NCBI GenBank assembly: GCA_964443225.1
Contig: CAYUCC010000003.1
Coordinates: 1-64,000 of the forward strand
Direction of reading: 5' to 3'
DNA length: 64,000 nt
From: SSC4 sp964443225
Lineage (GTDB): Bacteria; Chloroflexota; Anaerolineae; SSC4; Amarolineaceae
Positions 36,166-43,804 of the stretch are shown here, piece by piece. The notes under the pieces are model-generated. The model saw nothing but the letters and a program-made list of their open reading frames with translations, ran no database searches and was not told the DNA's origin. Position numbers and translations under genes: made by a program. Position 1 is the stretch's first letter, and every line of letters starts with the position of its first letter.

Positions 36166-37275
36166 ATGAGAGCCTGGCGACCGCAATTTGGGTTGATCGT
36201 TGCCCTGGCCATTGTCTTGTTAGCCACGGCGGCATCCGTACACGCCGCGTCCAGCGCAGCACCGGCACCTGACGCCGGCACGCCCGAAGCCCCGGTCCTG
36301 ATCAACGCCGGCTTCGAGTGCACACGCGGTTACAGCCCGCGCCCGGGGATAAACGGCCTCGTACCCAACCGCTGGACGCCGCGGCTGCTCAACGGCCGGC
36401 CGGAGTTGAACAGCGCGCGGATCAGGTTCACCGGCATATGCGGCAGCGACGGTTTTGTCGAACGCATCGAGGGCCTCGACAGCCTGGTCTTCCTGGCCGA
36501 AGACATCGAAACGCCGCCGCTGCCGGGCAAACCCTTCGACGCCGTGGTCTACCAGCGCACCGCAGTCACTACCGGCCTGGCCTACAGCCTGAGCAGCTGG
36601 ATGGTCAGCCTGTGCGGGGGCAGTGCGATCCCCAACGACTGTCCGCCCGGCTATTACATCGCCAAGATGGTGGGCATCGACCCCACCGGCGGCGTCGATC
36701 CGCTGGCGCCGAGCGTGGTGTGGATCGAGGACCGGCGCAACTTTACCGAAAGCCGCTGGGCCAACCTGCGTCTGGCGGCGAGAGCGCAGGGCAGCACCCT
36801 CACCGTCTTTGCCCGCATCCGCAGCCCCTTCCGCTGGCACGGCGCCCATGCCTTTGTCGATGCCTTCAGCCTGCTGCAGGCACCCACGGCGCGCTTCGTC
36901 AACCTGCCCGGTGCAGTCCAGGGCACGCAGGTGACCGTGCGCTGGGCGGGCAGCCTGGGACCTGACATCCCGGCGATTCCCGGCGGCACACACCAGCTGC
37001 TGTTCGACGTGCAGACACGGCGCGCCGGCCAGACGGCGTGGCACGACTGGCAGATCGGCCGGCCAACGGGCCAGGCGGTGTTCAGCGTGAACGCCTGCCA
37101 GGGCACCCAGACCTACGAGTTTCGCCGGCGCGCCCGCGCCGAGCAGCCGGAGGGGGGCAGCGGGGCCTGGCCGAACCACCGCTATCCCGGGATGTGGAGC
37201 CAGCCCGTATCGGTCACCTTCCATAATCCCGCGACCTGTGCGCCGCGCGCATTCCTGCCGGCGGTGCTGCGGTGA
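36166..37275 (+). CDS. Secreted protein of unknown function with C-terminal FLPAVLR
   Basis: About 369 residues. ATG 36166 is chosen; TTG 36145 is also possible. A signal peptide (LIVALAIVLLATAASVHA) precedes a beta-rich domain starting VLINAGFECTRGYSPRPG that resembles carbohydrate-binding-like jelly-roll domains, then an Ig-like domain (VQGTQVTVRWAGSLG) with several Cys. It ends FLPAVLR. That terminal L-P-x-V-type motif recurs in other secreted proteins of this window. No catalytic residues are apparent. Confidence 0.75.
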   Translation: MRAWRPQFGLIVALAIVLLATAASVHAASSAAPAPDAGTPEAPVLINAGFECTRGYSPRPGINGLVPNRWTPRLLNGRPELNSARIRFTGICGSDGFVERIEGLDSLVFLAEDIETPPLPGKPFDAVVYQRTAVTTGLAYSLSSWMVSLCGGSAIPNDCPPGYYIAKMVGIDPTGGVDPLAPSVVWIEDRRNFTESRWANLRLAARAQGSTLTVFARIRSPFRWHGAHAFVDAFSLLQAPTARFVNLPGAVQGTQVTVRWAGSLGPDIPAIPGGTHQLLFDVQTRRAGQTAWHDWQIGRPTGQAVFSVNACQGTQTYEFRRRARAEQPEGGSGAWPNHRYPGMWSQPVSVTFHNPATCAPRAFLPAVLR

Positions 37276-37304
37276 TAGTCAATTTGGCGGCCAGTCAGCC
37301 TTTT

Positions 37305-37333
37305 TTGCCAGCGTCACGAGACCGCATTAAAAT
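37305..37333 (+). promoter_or_regulatory. Promoter with -10 six nt before the ATG (leaderless)
   Basis: TTGCCA (37305-37310), 17-nt spacer, TAAAAT (37328-37333). The next gene's ATG starts at 37340, just where transcription should begin, so the mRNA would lack a 5' leader. Confidence 0.6.
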
Positions 37334-37339
37334 GAGGCC

Positions 37340-37627
37340 ATGAACGCACGCCTTCCTTATATCTGGGATTACGACATCGACGAAACGCAGTTTCGCGCCT
37401 TGCTGGCCGGCGAGCTGACCCTGGGCCGGCTCGATCGCGACTGGGCAGCCATCCGTTTGTTAGAATATGCCGCATATCCAGAAATCGTGCGCCAGCGTGG
37501 TTTTGCACGCTTTGTCGAGGGCTGGCCAACCTGGCGCCCGCACATCCGTTCCCAGGCGCGTCGGCGCGGGTTTGATTTCCTGGCCAGCTGGCTAACCGAG
37601 CAGCGCCCTGATCTGCTTAAATCATGA
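37340..37627 (+). CDS. Conserved-looking 95-residue protein
   Basis: A Trp/Arg-rich small protein (IWDYDIDETQFRALLAGEL at the start, then AAIRLLEYAAYPEI). Proteins of this make-up, sitting beside nucleotidyltransferase- or PH-like genes, occur in Chloroflexota and Cyanobacteria without known role. The TGA overlaps the next ATG (ATGA at 37624), so both are made together. It probably has a leaderless mRNA. Confidence 0.65.
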   Translation: MNARLPYIWDYDIDETQFRALLAGELTLGRLDRDWAAIRLLEYAAYPEIVRQRGFARFVEGWPTWRPHIRSQARRRGFDFLASWLTEQRPDLLKS

Positions 37628-38127
37628 GTGATTATCACCGCACGACGCGCGAATGTGCCGTGAGCGAACTGCGCCCCGAGCTGCGCCAGGCGATCGAGCG
37701 CTATTTTCAGGAGCATGAGTTAGGCGACCTGGCAAGCGAAACGCTCGCCTGCTGCGAAACCACGGCCAAGAAGAAAAACACTCCCCGACTTCTGGCCTGG
37801 CTGCAAGGGGAGCTGGATACGACCGTTCATACGGCGATGCTGCTGACGCCGCAGTGGCTGATCTGGGTGCGCAGCGGCGACCGCTCGGGCATCGGCCTGA
37901 CCGCGGCCCAGCTGACGATGATTCAGGTCAAGCCGTACCGGTCGTTCCTCACGGGCGACACCGGCATCGAACTCGCCGGCTACGTCGGCGACTCGGCAAA
38001 GCGTATGCGGGGCCTCATCGGAACCGGGGATGACCCGGCCGCACAGAAGTTCTGTGAGGCCGTCCAACAGGAGATTGCCAGGGTGAAACCACCCCGCAAG
38101 GGTCTGTTCTCCGGGTTGGGTGGCTGA
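37624..38127 (+). CDS. PH-like domain protein (uncharacterised)
   Basis: A 167-residue protein translationally coupled to the gene before it. After a helical start with a CCETT turn, it contains TAMLLTPQWLIWVRSGDRSG and IQVKPYRSFLTGDTGIELAG, a beta-sheet pattern typical of bacterial pleckstrin-homology-like domains. The C-terminus (FCEAVQQEIARVKPPRKG) is a helix with a basic tail. The function is unknown. Confidence 0.6.
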   Translation: MSDYHRTTRECAVSELRPELRQAIERYFQEHELGDLASETLACCETTAKKKNTPRLLAWLQGELDTTVHTAMLLTPQWLIWVRSGDRSGIGLTAAQLTMIQVKPYRSFLTGDTGIELAGYVGDSAKRMRGLIGTGDDPAAQKFCEAVQQEIARVKPPRKGLFSGLGG

Positions 38128-38133
38128 TGAATA

Positions 38134-38170
38134 TTGTCAGGATAGCCTGGAGCAAGTATAATCCAGGCTA
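38134..38170 (+). promoter_or_regulatory. Promoter and operator of the TumE-type toxin-antitoxin operon
   Basis: TTGTCA (38134-38139), 17-nt spacer, TATAAT (38157-38162). A perfect 8-bp inverted repeat, TAGCCTGG (38143-38150) and CCAGGCTA (38163-38170), brackets the -10 box. A DNA-binding antitoxin sitting there would block RNA polymerase, the usual mode of toxin-antitoxin autoregulation. The binding protein is inferred. Confidence 0.65.
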
Positions 38171-38194
38171 ATCGATAGTTCCAGGAGCACCATC

Positions 38195-38413
38195 ATGGTG
38201 ACTGTGCAACGCCTAAGCTTCAACGAGTTAAGTGAGCGCCTTCGCGGCTATGAGCGCGAGTATGGGTACTCCACGATCGAGTTCTACCGTCGATTTCGGA
38301 GCGGCGAGTTGGGTGATGATGACGATCTGATGATGTGGGCTGGTCTCTATCACCTCTACCTGACGTCGTTACCTATACGTCAGTTCATGCAGAGTGAGCT
38401 CGCGGCGGTATGA
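38195..38413 (+). CDS. Putative antitoxin (TumA-like position)
   Basis: A 72-residue protein with CCAGGAG upstream of ATG 38195. It has a helical N-terminus (LSFNELSERLRGYEREYG) and an acidic centre (GELGDDDDLMMWAG), as antitoxins paired with TumE-type toxins often do. The call depends on the next gene, whose ATG overlaps its stop (ATGA-like overlap of 4 nt). It probably neutralises the toxin and binds the operator upstream. Confidence 0.6.
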   Translation: MVTVQRLSFNELSERLRGYEREYGYSTIEFYRRFRSGELGDDDDLMMWAGLYHLYLTSLPIRQFMQSELAAV

Positions 38414-38796
38414 GAATCGATGACTACTCGATATCGTTGGAACGAGGACTACGCCAGAATCCCCTGGTAAGCCGTTTACAGGATCCCTTCACGCTCCTGG
38501 CATCGGACGACTACAACGGTATCCTCCGAGGTCGCGTGTTTTTCTGGGACGACTCTTTTTTGGACATCTATGAGGTTGTAAGCACTGAACTCGGCTATCC
38601 CGTGCGCATCCACTACGCCTATACGTACCTTCGGGGAGGCCAACGGGTGTTTCGATACGACAACGCCCCTCACCATCCAGACGTTGTAACGTTTCCGCAT
38701 CACAAGCACATTGGGCCACAAGACCGTCTGGCGCCATCTGATCAACCGAGCTTGGCCCAGGTTTTGACCGAAATCGCCGCTGGATTGGACAAGTAG
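38410..38796 (+). CDS. TumE-family (DUF6516-like) toxin
   Basis: A 128-residue protein with the TumE hallmark FRYDNAPHHPDVVTFPHHKH (the RYDNAPHH and FPHHKH boxes). TumE toxins are thought to be RNA-targeting or otherwise growth-inhibiting enzymes. The preceding 72-residue gene is the likely antitoxin. ORF length and gene order fit the family. Confidence 0.8.
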   Translation: MRIDDYSISLERGLRQNPLVSRLQDPFTLLASDDYNGILRGRVFFWDDSFLDIYEVVSTELGYPVRIHYAYTYLRGGQRVFRYDNAPHHPDVVTFPHHKHIGPQDRLAPSDQPSLAQVLTEIAAGLDK

Positions 38797-38805
38797 CGCA
38801 CGATA

Positions 38806-39321
38806 ATGTCTATTCCTATCTGGGCACTCAGACCGGCTGGACCTGAAGATTACGCCGCAGCGCGCGAAGCCCATAGCCGGGGAATCATGATTGTCACCTG
38901 GCCGGATTTGCAGGCGCTGCGTAGCTGGGCTGTCCTGCAGGGGTGGCCGCGACCGCGTTTTGGCATCAAGGAAGCCTTCATGGTCAAAATGTTGGACAAC
39001 GAGGCCAACTTCCAGCTCGCCCTGCGTGACAGCGGCGTTCAGGTTCAGATTCCCGCGCGCGAAGTCACGATCTCGCCCGCCTGGCTCGAGGAGCTGGATG
39101 CGCTGTATGACCAACGGTCAGACAGCGGACGGCCCGACGCCTGGGGCTGGCTGGTGGAGGAATTGCGCGAAATCCGCCGCGCCGTCGAAGCCGGCGTGGT
39201 GGTGCACGTCGAAGGTGGGCCGACGCTGCGGTCCTGGCAGGACTTCTACACCTGGGCGCACGGGCGTTACCACATGCTCGAAGACGGCTACGATCACTGG
39301 ATTGGTGACGACGCATCGTAA
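38806..39321 (+). CDS. Uncharacterised protein, intact copy of a local duplication
   Basis: A 171-residue protein (WALRPAGPEDYAAAREAHS near the start; ends YDHWIGDDAS). No family is recognised; the C-terminal half is Trp- and Glu-rich, with LYDQRSDSGRPDAWGWLVEE. The last 250 bp (39077-39326) are identical to 40428-40677, where a second, broken copy lies. It starts 10 nt after the toxin gene, has no clear ribosome site and may be coupled to it. Confidence 0.65.
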   Translation: MSIPIWALRPAGPEDYAAAREAHSRGIMIVTWPDLQALRSWAVLQGWPRPRFGIKEAFMVKMLDNEANFQLALRDSGVQVQIPAREVTISPAWLEELDALYDQRSDSGRPDAWGWLVEELREIRRAVEAGVVVHVEGGPTLRSWQDFYTWAHGRYHMLEDGYDHWIGDDAS

Positions 39322-39326
39322 GCAAC
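39077..39326 (+). repeat. 250-bp direct repeat, copy 1
   Basis: Identical, base for base by eye, to 40428-40677. It covers the C-terminal half of the gene at 38806 and ends 5 nt after its stop. The upstream halves of the two genes have diverged, so the identity suggests recent gene conversion. Confidence 0.85.
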
Positions 39327-39350
39327 ACATGTTGCGACCGTGCGTGCGTC

Positions 39351-39379
39351 TTGTCTACACCTGCGGTCTGCGCTATACT
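39351..39379 (+). promoter_or_regulatory. Promoter of the antitoxin-like/retropepsin pair
   Basis: TTGTCT (39351-39356), 17-nt spacer, TATACT (39374-39379). Transcription from about 39386 gives a leader of about 60 nt that ends with the ACGGAGGTG ribosome site. Confidence 0.55.
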
Positions 39380-39445
39380 TGGCGTCATAATGACCACATT
39401 GAGGCTACCCAGCTCATATGAGACGATGTTTACGGAGGTGCGCGG

Positions 39446-39661
39446 ATGCAGGTAACTACCTTTGAGGGCGTGGTAGAAAACGGTCAAATTCGCCTGGTGA
39501 CAAGCTTTCGGCTGCCAGAGAAAACCAAAGTGTACGTCGTGGTACCAGATCTGGAATTCAAGCCTGTGGCGCGCATTGTCAGCCCGCGCCTGGTTCACCC
39601 TGAACAGGCTAAAGATTTCAGGAAGGTGATCATTGAGGATCAGCCCGATGCCGGTCTATGA
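39446..39661 (+). CDS. AF2212-type (DUF104) antitoxin-like small protein
   Basis: A 71-residue protein beginning MQVTTFEGVVENGQIRL and continuing LPEKTKVYVVVPD, the beta-barrel pattern of AF2212/DUF104-like antitoxins (EGVVENGQIRLP-type start). ACGGAGG precedes the ATG by 7 nt. The last 14 nt overlap the aspartyl-protease-like gene. The partner is not a usual toxin, so the pair may be an unrelated small operon. Confidence 0.7.
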   Translation: MQVTTFEGVVENGQIRLVTSFRLPEKTKVYVVVPDLEFKPVARIVSPRLVHPEQAKDFRKVIIEDQPDAGL

Positions 39662-40034
39662 AGCCATTCGCTTCGACCCACCTGCACCGGTGGCACAGGT
39701 GGTTGTCCGCAACCCCCAAGGGGGCAACAGTCTGCGTGGCATCACGATGCTCCTTGATTCAGGTGCAGATGTGACCCTGGTCCCACGTTCAGTAGTGAAC
39801 AGCCTGGGTATCGCACCCGCGGCCGATCAAGTGTACGAGCTGATGGGCTTCGATGGCACGATTAGCCGCCTCTCAGTGGCATACTTCGACATGGTGTTCC
39901 TCAGTCGCACCATCCGGGGACAGTTCATATTGATCGATCAGGAATGGGGCATCATCGGACGCGACGTGCTCAATCTTGTCGCAGTACTCCTGGATGGACC
40001 GCGGCTGACCTGGGGCGAGCAGCCTCATCGCTGA
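39648..40034 (+). CDS. Retropepsin-like aspartic protease
   Basis: A 128-residue single-domain protease. The active-site loop is LLDSGADVTLVP (D-S-G-A), with a later IIGRDVLN segment as in retropepsin folds (the I-I-G-R-D-x-L-N box). Such proteins act as dimers, each monomer giving one Asp. ATG 39648 is used rather than TTG 39633. It overlaps the preceding antitoxin-like gene, a pairing seen in Cyanobacteria and Chloroflexota. The substrate is unknown. Confidence 0.78.
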   Translation: MPVYEAIRFDPPAPVAQVVVRNPQGGNSLRGITMLLDSGADVTLVPRSVVNSLGIAPAADQVYELMGFDGTISRLSVAYFDMVFLSRTIRGQFILIDQEWGIIGRDVLNLVAVLLDGPRLTWGEQPHR

Positions 40035-40164
40035 ACAGGCAGGCAGGGTAATTGGCTCCCAGTTTGTATGATCGTTTCTTCCTCAGAATGGTGCTCCCAG
40101 CCCATATCCACGCTCGATCCGTCTCTCAACGACAGGATGAGCCAACCCTGGGCCGGCTCGACCA

Positions 40165-40662
40165 TGACCGGGCGGCTGTGCGCCTGATGCATTAGGCCGC
40201 GGCGCACGATGCACACCAACGGGACGCGCTGATCGTTACGTGGCCTGATCTCCAGGCCTTACGCGGCTGGGCCGGCCTGCACGGGTGACCGCAGCCGCGT
40301 AAGACCTCAAAGAAGCAGTCATGACCAGGATGCTCGCGAACGAGGCCAGCTTTCAGCTTGCCCTGCACGACAGCGTCATCCAGGTTCAGATTCCCGCGCG
40401 CGAGGTCACGATCTCATCCGCCTGGCTCGAGGAGCTGGATGCGCTGTATGACCAACGGTCAGACAGCGGACGGCCCGACGCCTGGGGCTGGCTGGTGGAG
40501 GAATTGCGCGAAATCCGCCGCGCCGTCGAAGCCGGCGTGGTGGTGCACGTCGAAGGTGGGCCGACGCTGCGGTCCTGGCAGGACTTCTACACCTGGGCGC
40601 ACGGGCGTTACCACATGCTCGAAGACGGCTACGATCACTGGATTGGTGACGACGCATCGTAA
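40165..40662 (+). pseudogene. Degenerate second copy of the 38806 gene
   Basis: Aligning to the intact copy, AHDAHQRDALIVTWPDLQAL corresponds to AREAHSRGIMIVTWPDLQAL. The codon for Trp in LQGWPRP is TGA here (LHG-stop-PQP), and a frameshift follows (AAGACCTCAAAG in place of TTTGGCATCAAG). A further frameshift lies near 40190. The C-terminal part (from ATG 40321, 113 residues) is open and almost identical because of the 250-bp repeat. The short product may still be made but has lost the N-terminal third. Confidence 0.75.
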
Positions 40663-40677
40663 GCAACGAATGTCGCG
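40428..40677 (+). repeat. 250-bp direct repeat, copy 2
   Basis: Identical to 39077-39326 at an offset of 1351 bp. Direct orientation means that recombination between the copies would delete the antitoxin-like and retropepsin genes in between. Confidence 0.85.
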
Positions 40678-40695
40678 CAACGGTCTCGACATTCG

Positions 40696-40725
40696 TTGAC
40701 GCCCCCCCACGTGGGGTGTTATAAT
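40696..40725 (+). promoter_or_regulatory. Promoter with palindrome in the spacer (leaderless thioesterase)
   Basis: TTGACG (40696-40701), 18-nt spacer, TATAAT (40720-40725). The spacer holds the perfect 12-bp palindrome CCCCACGTGGGG (40705-40716), a likely operator. The next ATG is 6 nt after the -10 (40732), so transcription should start at the ATG. Confidence 0.65.
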
Positions 40726-40731
40726 CCCAGC

Positions 40732-41166
40732 ATGACCGTACACCAACCCACCGATCCCGACTATGCACCACGCATCCGTGCGAGTTTTGCGCAGCAGCAG
40801 GTGATGGCGCTGCTGGGCGCATCACTCGGCCTGATCGAACTGGGCCGGGTGGAGATTATGCTCCCTTTCCGCGCCGACCTGACCCAACAGCACGGTTACC
40901 TGCACGCCGGCATCGTCACGACAATTGCCGACAGCGCCTGCGGGTATGCCGCGCTGTCGCTGATGCCGGCTGGCTGCGAGGTGCTCAGCGTCGAGTTCAA
41001 GATCAACCTGCTGCGCCCGGCGGCGGGTGAGCAGTTCGTTGCGCGCGGGGTGGTGCTCAAGCCGGGACGAACGCTCACGGTCACGCGTGCCGATGTGTTT
41101 GCGATCAGACACGGCACGTCGACCCTGATCGCAGCCATGCAAGCCACGATGATCAGCCAAACCTGA
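40732..41166 (+). CDS. PaaI-type hotdog thioesterase
   Basis: A 144-residue 4HBT-superfamily protein. The HGYLHAGIVTTIADSACGYA stretch is the PaaI-type active-site helix (H-G-x-x-x-G/A-x-x-x-x-x-A/D), followed by FKINLLRPA and the last strand RTLTVTRADVF. It would hydrolyse acyl-CoA thioesters, probably aromatic or short-chain. ATG 40732 is chosen; no ribosome site is present, which agrees with a leaderless mRNA. Confidence 0.85.
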   Translation: MTVHQPTDPDYAPRIRASFAQQQVMALLGASLGLIELGRVEIMLPFRADLTQQHGYLHAGIVTTIADSACGYAALSLMPAGCEVLSVEFKINLLRPAAGEQFVARGVVLKPGRTLTVTRADVFAIRHGTSTLIAAMQATMISQT

Positions 41167-41186
41167 TCTGCCCGAGGAGGAAAAAC

Positions 41187-41633
41187 ATGAACCGGCGAAA
41201 CATGCCTCACATCCTGCTGGCGGTCCTGGTGGCCCTGCTCGTGAGTGGCTGCGTCCCAGCTACGGCCATGCCACCCGCAGCAACCGTCGTATCACCCAGC
41301 GAGACCCCGGTCCTGCCGGCGGCCACCACGGTCAGTCCCACGAATACCCCCGGCGCGGCCAAACCGACGCCCAGGCCACGCCCAACCACCGAACAGGAAT
41401 GCCAACAGCAGGGCGGCAGCTGGGGACCGCAGGGCATGTTGGGGACGCCCATGTGCAACCTGCCCACCATCGATGCCGGGCAGCCGTGCACCGACATCAG
41501 CCAGTGTGAGGGCACCTGTCTGGCCGGTTCGGATACCACGGTCAACGCAGGAACGTGCAGCCCGTACACGCTCAATTTTGGCTGCTTTGAGATCTTCCAG
41601 GGTGGGGAGCGGATGACTTTGTGCGTGGATTGA
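41187..41633 (+). CDS. Cys-rich lipoprotein
   Basis: A 148-residue lipoprotein; GAGGAGG precedes ATG 41187. The signal peptide (LLAVLVALLVSGC) ends in a lipobox. A Pro/Thr linker of about 45 residues leads to a disulfide-rich domain with eight Cys (ECQQQGGSWG, PCTDISQCEGTC). The last 13 nt overlap the kinase-like gene. The function is unknown. Confidence 0.7.
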   Translation: MNRRNMPHILLAVLVALLVSGCVPATAMPPAATVVSPSETPVLPAATTVSPTNTPGAAKPTPRPRPTTEQECQQQGGSWGPQGMLGTPMCNLPTIDAGQPCTDISQCEGTCLAGSDTTVNAGTCSPYTLNFGCFEIFQGGERMTLCVD

Positions 41634-42634
41634 CGTTCGATCAGCTCACGCCCGCCGGCCAACTGCGCCGGCTGCATAACCTGGCGGTGGCGGCCGTGGG
41701 CTACTACGACCTCAAGAATCCCGAGGTCACTTACCACACCTTTGCCACCAACCTGTTCTACCGGGTGACCACGGCGGCCGGCGAGGTTTTCATGCTGCGG
41801 CTGGCCGCGCCGGGCTGGCGCACGCTGGCCGATCTGCACGCGGAGGCGCTGTGGCTGGCGGCATTGGGTCGCGACACCACCCTACCCGTGCCGCGCATCG
41901 TGCCGGCGCGCACGGGCGTGGCGGTGCTGCCCATCACGCAGCCGGACGTCCCAGGCATCTGGCATGCCACCCTCATGACGTGGGTCCCCGGCCGGCGGCT
42001 GGGACACTATTTGACGCCGTCCAACCTGGAGAAAATGGGTGCGCTGTTTGCGGCGCTGCACCAGCACGGCGCGTCGTGGACACCGCCGGCGGACTTCACG
42101 ACGCACCGCTTCGAGCACTGGCTGTCGCGCGGCGAGGAGAACCTGGTCATGGGCGATGGCCCGTCGATGGCGGCAGATTTGCCCGCCCACGCGCGTGACG
42201 TGCTCGAGCGTATGCATCACCACGTCGAAGCGGCCTACGCTGCGATCGATCGCGCCGACCTGCGTGTCATTCACTGCGACCTGTGGCACGACAATATCAA
42301 GCTTCACCGCGGTGTGCTGCATCCTTTCGACTTCGAAGACACGGTGTGGGGATTTCGCGCCCACGATATCGCCATGGCCATGCTCGATCTGCTGGAGGCC
42401 ACCAATGAAGCACGTTATGTCGAGCTGTTGGCCGCCTTTCGCCGCGGCTACACCGTCCACCTGCCCTGGCCGGACGATCCCATCGAACCCTGCCAGATCG
42501 GCCGTCTGCTGTGGAAGATCAACTGGGTGGCGCGCCACCAGCCGCAGTGGCTGCGCGACATGGTCGGACGTCACCTGGCGGTCTTTGCGCAGTATGAGGG
42601 GACCGGGTTGGTGGTCCGCCCACCGCCAGGCTGA
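41621..42634 (+). CDS. Aminoglycoside-phosphotransferase-like kinase
   Basis: A 337-residue protein-kinase-fold phosphotransferase of the APH/choline-kinase group. The catalytic loop is IHCDLWHDNIKL (H-x-D-x4-N) and the metal-binding motif is FDFEDTVWG, where the usual DFD/DFE holds. Starting at GTG 41621, it overlaps the lipoprotein end. Enzymes of this group phosphorylate small molecules such as antibiotics, homoserine or sugars; the substrate here is open. Confidence 0.85.
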   Translation: MRGLTFDQLTPAGQLRRLHNLAVAAVGYYDLKNPEVTYHTFATNLFYRVTTAAGEVFMLRLAAPGWRTLADLHAEALWLAALGRDTTLPVPRIVPARTGVAVLPITQPDVPGIWHATLMTWVPGRRLGHYLTPSNLEKMGALFAALHQHGASWTPPADFTTHRFEHWLSRGEENLVMGDGPSMAADLPAHARDVLERMHHHVEAAYAAIDRADLRVIHCDLWHDNIKLHRGVLHPFDFEDTVWGFRAHDIAMAMLDLLEATNEARYVELLAAFRRGYTVHLPWPDDPIEPCQIGRLLWKINWVARHQPQWLRDMVGRHLAVFAQYEGTGLVVRPPPG

Positions 42635-42768
42635 AATTGGTCACACCCATACCCACTCCCAATCAACACCACCAACCGCCGCGTGAAGCGGGTGGCGGGC
42701 GCGCCGTCGACGAATGCCCGCGACAGAACGATTGAACGTTGGGCGAAACCGGCGAAATGAACGGGATA

Positions 42769-42796
42769 TTGACACCACCGCCGAACGCACTATAAT
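42769..42796 (+). promoter_or_regulatory. Consensus promoter upstream of the acyltransferase gene
   Basis: TTGACA (42769-42774), 16-nt spacer, TATAAT (42791-42796). Both boxes are perfect. Transcription would start near 42803, about 160 nt before the acyltransferase ATG. The leader (42803-42964) contains no convincing gene and no clear ribosome site. Confidence 0.7.
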
Positions 42797-42964
42797 TTGT
42801 CCAGTCTCTCCGTGCGGACTATGCCACATGCCGTCCCAACACCACCAGGCAGGCCCAGAAATCGATTGCGACCGGCCACACTGCACATCGACGAATGCAG
42901 GCCCGCTGGCAGCAACGACGGCGCGTGACCCGATCGATATTTCTTCAGAAAGCACAAGTGATCT

Positions 42965-43594
42965 ATGATTGGCGTTGGCCAGTTGCCACAGATTAGCCTT
43001 TCACAACGCATCGCCCTGGCTGCGGCCCACCTCATGGGCTGGCAGGTCGTCATCGCCGGGGCCGTGCCTCCAAAATGCGTCATTGTCGGTGCACACCACA
43101 CCGCCGCCTTTGATTTTGTCTTGACCCTGATGTGCCGCATGGCTACCGGCGTCCCTTTTCGATTTGTGGCCAAAGCCAGCCTGTTTCGCGGCCCTATGGG
43201 CTGGGTGATGCGCAGACTGGGCGGTATCCCGGTGGAACGCCGGACGAGCCAGAGTTTTGTGGCTCAAACCGCCGCCATGTTCGATCAGCACGAGACCCTG
43301 ATGATTGCCATGTCACCCGAAGGCACGCGCGATACCACGACCTACTGGCGTACCGGCTTCTACTTCACAGCACTGACCGCCGGCGTGCCGCTCGTGCTGG
43401 CTTTTGCTGACTACCGCCACAAAGTGGTCGGACTCGGCCCGGTTTTTGTGCCAACCGGGGACATTGCCGCAGATTTTGACTACCTGCGAACCTTCTACGC
43501 TGGCGTCACAGCCCGGCATCCTGAAAGACAGGGCCTGGTACAGCCGCGCCCCGACATCGAACCGCAGGAGATGCCAGGTCCAGAAAGTTCCTGA
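42965..43594 (+). CDS. PlsC-family acyltransferase
   Basis: A 209-residue 1-acyl-glycerol-3-phosphate-acyltransferase-like protein. Block I is HHTAAFD (H-x4-D) near residue 37 and block III is SPEGTRD near 117; FRFVAKASLFRGPMGWVMR gives the middle block. It probably acylates a phospholipid or other lipid at the inner face of the membrane. It is short for the family and has no clear N-terminal membrane anchor. Confidence 0.85.
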   Translation: MIGVGQLPQISLSQRIALAAAHLMGWQVVIAGAVPPKCVIVGAHHTAAFDFVLTLMCRMATGVPFRFVAKASLFRGPMGWVMRRLGGIPVERRTSQSFVAQTAAMFDQHETLMIAMSPEGTRDTTTYWRTGFYFTALTAGVPLVLAFADYRHKVVGLGPVFVPTGDIAADFDYLRTFYAGVTARHPERQGLVQPRPDIEPQEMPGPESS

Positions 43595-43604
43595 CTGTAT
43601 CTTA

Positions 43605-43682
43605 GGGCCTGTAAAGGAATACCTTCCCGTGATTTGCGGCGAATTCCGGCCAGTTTGGAGGAAGTTATTCTTTTACAAGCCC
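43605..43682. repeat. MITE-like 23-bp terminal inverted repeat
   Basis: GGGCCTGTAAAGGAAT... (43605-43627) and its inverse complement at 43660-43682 agree at 20 of 23 positions around a 32-nt centre. It is a 78-bp element with the size and shape of a miniature inverted-repeat element or relic of insertion-sequence ends. A very strong transcription-terminating hairpin is the alternative. The rest of the 43595-43804 gap shows nothing else except the AAGGAGG site of the next gene. Confidence 0.6.
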
Positions 43683-43804
43683 TTCGCCGGGCGAATCAAG
43701 GCGTAGCGACACAGCTGGGGCATGTCGATAATGCCCCGTGATCGTTTCTGCATTCCTACCCCACCCAACAGGATCGCGCACCAAAAGAATATAAGGAGGA
43801 CACC

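Noticed and set aside
40025..40219. 64-codon minus-strand frame with protein-like composition
   Set aside because: No ribosome site seen, and part of it overlaps the 5' end of the pseudogene; support too thin.
42714..42968. 84-codon plus-strand frame upstream of the acyltransferase
   Set aside because: It spans the consensus promoter and has no conserved features.
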